DNA of 64,000 bases from Ectocarpus siliculosus. Taxonomy: Eukaryota; Sar; Phaeophyceae; Ectocarpales; Ectocarpaceae. The position numbers were made by a program, and so were the translations under genes. The first letter of the stretch is position 1. Every line of letters starts with the position of its first letter. Below are positions 12,254-22,100 of the stretch, piece after piece. The notes under the pieces are model-generated. The model ran no database searches, was not told the origin of the DNA, and worked only from the letters and a program-made list of their open reading frames with translations. The stretch covers positions 2,788,797 through 2,852,796 of the forward strand of contig FN649746.1 in assembly GCA_000310025.1 (NCBI GenBank). The letters are read 5' to 3'.

Positions 12254-14282
12254 ATTGCAGTTGGAATTGTGCACGTGACGTGTCGGTTTCATCTTCGCGG
12301 CGGCAACCGGCAACCGGGCAATGGACTGCGTGTGCGCCATGCAACCGCAGCGGTGGTGCGTGAGCGCAACAGCCCAGCCTCCAGCTTGTTCGCCGCTCGC
12401 TGCGCGCTCGTGGATCACCATCAGCCGGGTGTTGCAACAGCAGCAGGGTAGAGAGGGCGAAGAAGCCTCGGGAGGTGACAGAGCGTACAGCATGACCAAG
12501 AAGAAGAGCAGACGTTTGGACCAACCAATCAATAATTCCGAAAACAAATTCCTATTTTGCACCGCGCCCCTCGCCGATCTGCATTCTCTCTTTCCTCCAT
12601 CTCTGAGAGGGTGAGGAAAAAACTGCAGCACAACAAACACAGACAAGCACAGAGGGGAGCAAACGCGCTCACCTCGATGGGGAGTTGACCGACCCTAGAG
12701 CTTCGTGTGCGACGATTCGAAGAGAACAGCAGCGAGAGGGTGAGGAGGAGCCGAACCGGGCTGCTGTGCCAAAGGTGAACCTTGTATGTCACCTCATGCC
12801 TGTTTTTCCCTTATCTCTGTTGTGTTGTGAGAACTCCGTGCACCAGCCGGCACACCAAATGCTACTGATGGCCAGCACAGGCAGCCAAGTTGGACAACAC
12901 AAAGAATAAATTGCTCTCGTCGGGCAGGCTTCAAGTCTCCTCTCGATGTGCGTGCGTTGCTAAGCCGTTGAACCTCGTCTCCTGATGGCGCACCTGTCAA
13001 CCAGCAGCGACGCACAGTTCCAAGTTGCAAGTTGCACAAGGTTTAGATTTCACTTGGCATTCCGGCAGCAGCCGTGGCGTCGTGGCAGCAGCCGACTGCT
13101 GTGCAAGCAGCGTAATTGCGCACACACCCTGCTGCTACCAGGGTGAAGGCCATTTTCGAGCGCCGCCGACATGAAGGATGCTGTGTGAAACCGTCTCATA
13201 ATTTCTCGGCCTTGTTGTCAAGAGTTGATCGCGTCCGACTTCGCTTCGACAACCATGTTGTAACTGAAAACCATCGGCGGCATCAGAACGCGGCGAGATT
13301 CTACAGCAGTGCCTGCTTGCTGTAGCAGACTCCGTCTTTTTATTATTCCTTAAGACTCCGTCTTTTTGTTGCCGTGTGCATGGTGGTAGTGTGTTGCGAC
13401 CCTTTTCCTCACGGAACTTTGTATAGTGGTAGGCTACCAGTGCAACAAATAGTGCATATTATACTGCTGGGCTGGTGGCTCGCGGCCTGGCCAACGACCC
13501 AAACCCGCGCGCTGCCTCGTTTTTTGTTTTTTGTTTTGCGTCCGAATGCTGCTGCTGCTGCGGCGGCAGGCACCCGTTGTTTTGTGGTTGGCACAAATTC
13601 TGGCGTCATCACGTGTGCTCCTGCACCCAGCAAAACTTGCGTGAACTCAACAAGTGCACAGGGCGATCGTTCAATTCGGTTGCATCCGGCCCCATAGACT
13701 ATTCACCCCAAGGTCACACCCCCAGAGTGTCACCCAAAGGCATGATGGATTTATTTTTTTATGCTCCAGCGGAACGGATTCGGGTCTGTAGGTAAGGCAT
13801 CAGGCTTGACGCACTCACCATCAAGGGCCGCGACGCCGCCACTCTTCACTCTTTACAGCAGTATCTATATACAAGGTTGGCATGACGAAACACGCCAACG
13901 CAACCACGAGAAATTTTAATTTTCTTCACAGGAAACATGAAAATACGATCGCGCAAGAAAACCCTCTAATAGTCTACTGCTGTGTCGCAACGGGTAGATG
14001 TTGTGGTATTTGGAGGTAGACAAGTGATCGTGGTTGATCATGGTTATTTGGCGCCGTCGGATGATGAGACGTGACGTCATGCTAGATCAGGGCTTTATGC
14101 CGAGACATGTGCCCTTCTGTTCAGTGTGTGCGTACAGGTGATCTATGATCGCGTGTGCGTGGGATATTGTGAGTTGGCTTGGAAAGCGTTAATCAAGAGA
14201 AAGAGAACAACGGAAAGCAACAACAACCTGCTACTGTGGTCGGACAAGAGAGTTCCACACAGCTCAAAGGTGATTGATTCTG

Positions 14283-14665
14283 AAGGAAGGGGTCAAATAC
14301 CATTACACTGGCGTTGTTGGTTTTGGTCGTGTTGCTTGATTCTTGCGTTCAATTGATTTTGATTTTTTTCGCTTTTTTGCAGTCTGCTGAATAGCGGCAG
14401 GGCAACAGCCTTGGCCCTGCTTCAGCATGTCGGCTCCTGATGAGCCGCGAGGTAGCAGCGACTCTGCTGTCTCGACCCCGGTCCCTTTGTCGCCGCACAA
14501 CACTCCTGATGATGATGATTCGAATGCTTCGCGCAGTTCGCTCCGTGTTGATGAGGATTCGCCGAACGCCTTCTTGCATGTTCGCGGGCGGACTTTTCAG
14601 CAGCAGCAGCAGCAGCCACGATCGCGATCGCAGTTCGAATAAGGAAGGGGTCAAATACCATTACA
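14283..14665 (+). repeat. Segment bounded by identical 25-bp direct repeats, with a small ORF
   Basis: The same 25-bp sequence occurs at 14283-14307 and 14641-14665. Between them are a pyrimidine-rich stretch ending in a splice-acceptor-like TTTTTTGCAG (to about 14383) and an ATG-initiated frame at 14427-14642. That frame encodes 71 residues, rich in Ser/Asp/Pro with a Gln run. Its stop codon falls within the right-hand repeat. It could be an inserted fragment of a gene (intron end plus first coding exon) or a small non-autonomous element. I do not recognise the peptide. Confidence 0.5.
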
Positions 14666-14736
14666 TAGACTACACTGCCGCTTGTTTGTTTCTTTCGCCT
14701 TGCCCGTCGTGAAACGGTGCCCCAAACGTTTCCATA

Positions 14737-14943
14737 GGTTGCATAATATATCACACCCCCTGGACCGAGTTTCAAAGCTCGATTACTCCACGACGAAGAG
14801 GATGCCGAAATTGAAGTATTCGTGGTCGGAAAGCTCTCGACGAGACCGTTCCAACGCCGCCGTTTTCGGCACCGTCACCACGTTTCCTGCCGAGATATCC
14901 AGTTTCGAAAATCGGTCCAGGGGGCGTGATACCTTACGCAACC
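14737..14943. mobile_element. MITE (TA target site), copy 1
   Basis: A 207-bp element with terminal inverted repeats of roughly 45-50 bp. The left end begins GGTTGCATAATATATCAC and the right end, reverse complemented, begins GGTTGCGTAAGGTATCAC. Both then share CCCCCTGGACCGA. It is flanked by TA on each side, as for Tc1/mariner-type MITEs. A second full copy lies at 33602-33807. It carries no transposase. Confidence 0.8.
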
Positions 14944-15694
14944 TATTGAATTCGTGGCAGCAGATACCGGACAAATTCGGACCCGAAAAAATCCAGAAGG
15001 ACAATTCAGAATTTCAAATCTATCGTTCTGAGGAACGCTCCCGACAGTCTCGCCATTTCCCTACTACAGCAAGGACAAACATTTTCCACAACAAGTGCGG
15101 AGGGAGGCTCGTTTCGTGGAAACTTGTTCACAATTTTTCGGTCAGGGCCACTTTTTCGAAGTAACACACCAGGCACCACACACACAGGACTCCGAGGCAA
15201 GGTAGCAGCCTGGTTGGCACGTGCAGTTCTCTGCTGTTGCTGAATACCGTCTCTGTCTTTAATCCGGAGAATATCTTAGCCTCCCCCATGACGCCCCCTC
15301 ACGGGGTCCCAGTTCATGGCATTTAGAAGTATTTTGTGTGTTCAACCGCACTACTAAGACATGTAGGCGATAACCACCACCTGCTGTCACAGTGTTTCCG
15401 CTGACCTGACCCCAAAACATAGGAAATTTTGAAATTTTGCTATTATTACGGGTTGCGTCACCTTTCCCTCCCTTGCATTGCGTTCCCCCCCACCCTCTCC
15501 ATCCCCGACACCGCTTGCCGCTTTCCTCGCCATCTCACCGTCCCACCGCAGGGTACAGTAGAGAAAAAGTCCTGGAAGAGCCGCGTTAACTCACACGAGC
15601 TCCTTCCCAGACGGACGCAAAAAAAACGGTGGATTGTTCATCGTTTGCTTGTTATTAGGAGCGGTTTCAGATCTCGCGGTACTACTGTGAGAAG

Positions 15695-18600
15695 ATGCCT
15701 AGGAGCAGGGCTAGGAGCAGGGCTAGTAGCAGCCGCGAGGTTAGGGAGGATAAGGCGGCGTTGCTCGGGCTGCTTCACCTCAAGTCCACGCCCAGGAAGG
15801 CCGAGGTAGTCAAGTGGGGATACGATTGCAGCACCGGGAGCGGGATGAGGGACTACTGTGCCACGGGCGTGCTTGCAGTGCTGCTGGTAATCACGGCCGT
15901 GACGGTGAGTTTTTTTTTTTTTGCGCTGCCACGATGACGAGCCTCTTTTTGTCTTGGACCTGTTGCTGCAACATCAACCAATCCACACAACAAGAGCAGT
16001 TTCTTGCTTCGCCTCGCCCGTGTTGGATGGTTGTACTCTGGGAGCTCCGTTGGCGTACGTAGCGTGTGTGCGGGGGGGTGACTGCGTGTCTGCTACTCTG
16101 CCGGGCGTGCACGCGTGCCCTCTTACTGGTGTCTATCAACTTGTTTCAACCGAAAGATCGCCGTTCTTACCTCCGCCGAGCACTTCCTCGAATGTTCACG
16201 ACAAAGACAAGAGCGTAGATGGGCTCATAGAGGGGAACGGTAAGAAATGCCTACTAGAGATAGCTGGTGAGGATGACACCAGGACAAGCTTCGATCGCAC
16301 AAAAAGTGTCACTCAGTCCGCGAAGGGGAACATGCCATCATCGAACACGCCGCGTTGATGTAGCTGCCCAAGTACGTCGGCAACCTTCTAAACGCATTTG
16401 GCCTTTCGAGCCGCAACGTTGCTATGCAAGCTATGTCGCGACGTGCCTGGCACCCGAAAACAGCTCCGCGGTACTACACACACACAACGTGCGAGCGAAG
16501 TATGTCGTATGTTCCCGCCGTAACAGCAAACACCCTTCGCTATGCCCGCGACTATTCTAGGTGAGCGGGCTTACGAGCGCGGTGCAGCTTATCTACGTCC
16601 AGCCAGACCTGTGCGAGACCCGGGACAGCTCTCTCGTCGCGAACATGGAGCTCATGCGGAACATCACCAAGTGAGCTTAGGCGGTAGGCTGTTGCCCGGG
16701 AGTGTGCTTGTACTCCCGTCTCGCTAGGGAACGAATCAGTCGCTTCCCCGGGGTGTCTGACATAGTTAGGTTGCTGCAGAGTCCTCTGTCGGATGCGTTG
16801 GAAACAAGAAACAAGGATGACATGCACATTGGACGACGAGTACAGCTTCGATGAACCCCCTTCGTCATTTCCGCACTCCCCCCTGCGGGGCACAACGCTT
16901 TCACAGCGCTAGCCTCTTTCTCCCTCACTCTCTTCCTGGCGCTATTATCTGAGACGAACTCCACTCCTCGCGCTTCCGGCTAGGAGTCTGACTTTCTCTA
17001 TCCTGTGACCATTGTTATCAATATCACTAGTGTACCCTCATTTTATCGCACTGTACCCTCTTTCGTCACACCATGCCCTCATTTGTGGCACTGTAGCTCA
17101 CTCGCCGCTTTAAACCTCATTCCTCATATTGTACCCTCAATTGTCGCACTGTCCCCCCATTCGTCACGTTTTATCTTCGCTGGTCGCACGGTACCTTCAC
17201 GACCTTGAAGTCACAACAATACCCTCATGTGTCGCACGGTATCCTTCCCTCGAACCCTCGCACCAGCAGCCACTGCAGCACCACCTCTCTCGCGCCCTCG
17301 CATTCCTCTTGCCTTTCCTCGTGCCCCCGACACCCAACAGCTACTACAACGCGCGAGCCACAGCGTCTCTGGCGGTAAACATCACGGCGACGGCTTACTT
17401 CAAAGCGGCGGAGACTTACACCGGGGAGGGGCTGAACGCGCTAGGCTTGGCGTTCGAGTGGCCGTCTCCTTACGACCTCAACGAGGAACAACGACAGGTA
17501 CAGAGAGAGAGCTTGCTGCTGCTGTGCGGTGGCGATCATGTCTGCTCGCTTTACCATCTATCGTTCAAAATATCCCCCCCCCCGCAGATTGCTCTCTACC
17601 TCAGATAGCGCCCCCACTTTTAGAACTTAGCAGTTAAGAAATTGAACCTCGAAAGGTTCAGAAGCTGAGAATTTGAGCATCATTTTGAACTCGGCTAAGA
17701 ACCCCCCACACTAAAACCTATATAGCGACCATTCGTAGCATGACCCAGGAATACAGTAAGAACCCCAGCCTCGACCGAAACTACTATTTAGTAGAGGTTT
17801 TTAAGTGCGCCAGTGCGGGCGCAATCTGTACATACAAAGTGCACGTGGGTGAAAGAATGTTTGAACACCCTGATCGTTTGGTTTCAACAACAACGAAAAC
17901 CAACACTTGACGTGAAGTTTATCCCTGCGCTCTTGCGTCGTCCTTGTTGTCTTCCAGGAGTTGGAGACAGAGGCTAGGGAGGGCGGAGACGACTGCGAGC
18001 CCGTCGAGGAGTGCGTGGGAGGAGTGGCTGGCTTCTTCGGCGACATCGTCGGGGAGACCACTTGCGTCGAGACCGAAGTCCCGTGTCCAGGTACAGTAGG
18101 GGGGGCGGTTTAGCGACCCCTAGTGTCACGACGAAATGTGGCCGCTATTCAGGGCAGGTCGCTAAACCGAACTGCCATTTATACAGCAGTTACACCTAAT
18201 ACCGGGGTGCGGCGGTGCCAAAGTGGTTTTGTAGTGACTGAACAGGGCATGTGGCCAAACAGGGGGGGGCTAAACCGGGCCCCCTACTGTATTCTGATTG
18301 AGTCACTCCTCGCTCTACCGGCTTGGTTTTGGCTCGGTTACAAATTTTGTTTGGTCTACATGTATTGAGGACGCAAGGAGCACTCTTGAGTCGAAGCCGC
18401 GTTGTGCAGGTGTATCCATTGAATCGCTCCCCGCTGTGCCCGCTGGGTTTTGGCGCTGTATTCAGTGGTTGCTTAATTGTTGTTCGACCTAAATTATTGA
18501 GGAAACCGAAGCCCCGTGTCCTGGTATCGACTGAATTGCCCCTCATTGCTGTTGTGTATCGGCTTGGTTTGGCTCTGTTGTCCTCGTTGTCGTTGCTGTA

Positions 18601-18997
18601 TTGCGGACGTAAGCGACGCTTGCTGTGGCGTGGATTCCGTAGTTGAGTAGTTGATGGTGTTCCATAGTACTTTTTTTGTTTGTTAGAAAGAACAAACAAA
18701 TCCATCTCTTCCACAGATACGAGTCCGTGGTGTTCTTTTCTCAACCGTACTTGCTTTCTTTTTGTGTCCAGATATCGAATCGACCGAACTCTTGGTGGAG
18801 TACGATGCCTCTCAGCAGGCTCTGGACCTCTTCGGCAACAACATCACAGCCTATGATGAGGAGTACGCAGAAACCCTGGCGCAGTCAGCACTCGACGACG
18901 CGACCAGCGCGATATCGGTGCTGGTCAGGAGGGTAGGTCATAACCAAAAGTTGTTGTTGTTGTTATTGCTGCTGTTGTTGTTGTTGATATTATTGTT

Positions 18998-19028
<31 letters not shown>

Positions 19029-19077
19029 CTGCTGCTGCTGCTTTTGCTGTTGCTGTTATTGCTGTTGTTGTTGTTGT

Positions 19078-19112
<35 letters not shown>

Positions 19113-22100
19113 GATTGCGACCGAAGGTAGTCCCTTTGTCTACACGACCATCTCCGTAGACCGTGAAAAACCGGAGTAATTCTTCGGGTCATGTCGCTTA
19201 ATCTTTTTTTTTTTTTCTTTCAGATAAATTTCGCCTCGAGCATCTACGTGCTATACCTGGTCTTCACGGTCCTCGTCCCTCCTCCGTTCATCGTGTACGG
19301 GTGAGTTTGCGACAGGCTCCGTGGTTTCGGGGGGAAGGGGCTTGTACTCATAGTCGTGCATGCGGTAGTCGTTAGACCGTTGACCTCACATCCCTGCAAA
19401 GCCGGGACAGAGCACGCCGGGTTCTCACCGGACCAGGCTCTCACATCACCAAGCGCGAAGCGCCTTGAGGTATTTGGCGAGTCGCATGAAAGGTGCGCTG
19501 CATCCTGCTAAGGGTGTTCGGCATCTTGTGCTTACTTCCTTGCGTACGGATGACAGCTGCGTATGACTTAATTATTTCGTGGTTTCGGGCAGGTTTCGGG
19601 GGGGGGGGGTATCACGACCATGCATGCGGTAGTCTTCAACCATTCAGAGAAGAGTTTCACCCACCTACAAAGCCGGGGGTTGGAACACCAGGTGTTGGCC
19701 ATGAGCAGACTTGTAAGGCACTAAGCACGGTGAGGGTGCCCTGACGGTAGGCCTCTCGTTTGTTTGTTTTTTTTTCCAACGGGGGAGGGGGCCACAGCGC
19801 CACACCTCCTTGTGTATCAAACGTGTTATACCATTATTTACCAGTCCTTTTATCTTGTGTGCGTGTGTGCGAGAAAGGGATGAGATCATTTGATCTACGG
19901 AGGTCTGTTTTTTTTGTTGGGGGTATTTGATTCGTCGCTCGCCGGACGAAACCAACGAGGTTGCGGCGTAATAGGACAGAGGTGTGTGGTGTGCACCGTG
20001 ACTGGAATGTCTCAAGGACCCACGTTTTTCGTACCCCAGAGAGCTCATGCACGGCAGGCAAACAGCTCTTGTCACCGTCACGTAGGCATTCTCAAAAGAG
20101 CGTCTTGTCTACTTCTAGTATACTTCGCACTCGGCCGTTGTAGACCGGACCACCTTCCCCCCCGCACCCAACCAAGCACGACCCCTATTCAAAAAATAAA
20201 ATATGAAAAATATTTAATAATATGCACGCCTGAGGCGCCAGCGTGAATTGGGACGGTATGGATGTTGGAGGTACTGCAGACCAGAGACCGGAACGGCTAT
20301 CAATGTGAAGAAAACAACAACAACAACATCAACAACCCCGCGTAGGGCGAAGTGGAACGTGAGGATTTTCGAGGTCCTCAGCAACGTGAACAAGCCGATG
20401 TGGATCGCGCTAATCGTGCTGGTGTGGTACGGCCACGAGCTCTTCCAGTCGATCATCAACTCCAGCTTGTACAACATCATCTGGTCCAACTTCCTCCAAG
20501 ACCCGTGCTGGGCGGACCCTGAGTTCCTCGTTAACACCTCCATGGTCATCAGGTGTGCCAAATTGTTGTTGTTGTTGCTGCTGCTTCTGCTTGTTGTTGT
20601 GGTTGCTGCTGTTGCTGCTGTTGTTGTCATGTCTGATTGTGAAATAATGTTACCCCCCCGTCGTTTCCCCCGAATAAATGGTACGGAGCCCACGAAGACA
20701 TGCACTGGTGGCCTCCATCGAGGGCAAGTACCAATTCCCACCGGTGCCATGCCGCTGCTGCTGCGTGCCAGCAACTTCTGGTCTTATTCTAGATCGCCGT
20801 TGGATCGCTTGCAGTTCCGTCGGATGGGATTGGGTCTGGCCTCTTGCCCCAGATGGCGTTGTATCCGTGTCTCACCCTTAACCACCAACCCATGCGAATG
20901 AGCTTAGTCACCGCGGTCTTATTTTCCTGAAGCTAGGAATGTCTTGTGATCCGGCAGTCGAGCGAAAACTAATCGTATGTAGCTATGATACGTGTTCCGG
21001 ATTCTACACCCTTGCAACGAGATAGCTTTCCCTCGTGCGTGTTGTTTCTATATTTTGTTGCCGTGAATGTGCCAGCGAAACGTGCACGGAAATTATATCT
21101 GCGAGCAACCTCTTCAACCAGGCCGGGGCTAACTACCGCTACTACGGTGCAGGTGACGATCTTTGCCAGCACTGCTGTACTTTCGCTTTCGAATGATTAG
21201 TCTACTTGTGTAGATACGTTTTTTTTTTTCAGACCGATTGGAGGCGAGTGTTCCCTCTCAAGAAGACTATTGCAATCGAAATGTAGCATGCTAGTAGAGT
21301 CAGAGTTGTCGGAGTTGTTGTTGTCGTTGTTGTTGTTGTCGCATTGGCCAACAGTCCCGACGTTGTTCTGTTCAGTACCTCCCCAACAACCGCACTGGTC
21401 TCGGGGGAGTCAGTTTCCATGTGTGGTCACAGCCTAACCTAACAACGGCTTGCCTTGGAAACCTTTCCGCAGTGGAGACGACATGGCAACCCATCTCTGA
21501 GGGAAGAACCGACGGCCCTTTCTACGGCGACGCAGGTGCGGTGCCACTGCTTGCAGACGATCGCCATGCTCTTTATTTCGGCAGGGGGAGGGCGTACTCA
21601 TGTAAACGCATGCCATAGTCGTTGGACCACTGACTTCGCATCCCTGCAATGCTGGAACGGAGCGATATGTCCGGTTCTCGCTGGCCCAGGCTACGTTCCA
21701 CATGGGTGAACCAGAAGCTGGCCAACATCCTTTCGTTTGCTGTGCCAAACCAGATATGTCACGGGGGTGGTTTTAGTGGCGGTGATTTTCAGGAAGCGGG
21801 GCTATAGTTGTCGCTTGGCACACGCCGCTTGCAGTGAGCTCCGTCACGTCAGTGTTGTCCTGGTCCTGGTTTTCGTGCACCAAGGGGCGCTCTGTGACCA
21901 TGTCGCGATTCCCATGTTAGGTCTGCGCGGACGGGCCGTCTCTCCCTCCAGTGTTGCGTTGTTTTTGTCTGTGTTGCTCGTCCCGATGTTCGTCGATGTT
22001 TGCGTCGATACCCGCAGATGCAACTTTTTCAGTCTTTTTGTCTGTTCCTCCCTCTGTAGAGAGTGGCTACTGTTGCTAACATGGTTGCGTGGCGAAAACA

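Larger units (their letters stand above)
10215..15694. other. Intergenic region without a convincing gene
   Basis: Between the coilin stop and the start of the membrane-protein gene I find no chain of exons with coherent phase. The region holds a SINE (10700-10975), a three-fold 8-bp tandem repeat (12228-12253), a MITE end fragment (11698-11729), a segment bounded by direct repeats (14283-14665) and a full MITE (14737-14943). The rest shows short chance ORFs only. The start and end will include UTR sequence of the flanking genes. Confidence 0.6.

Noticed and set aside
18762-19130. Poly-Leu frame continuing past exon 5 of the membrane-protein gene
   Set aside because: It is a read through the TTG/CTG microsatellite after a proper GT donor at 18933.
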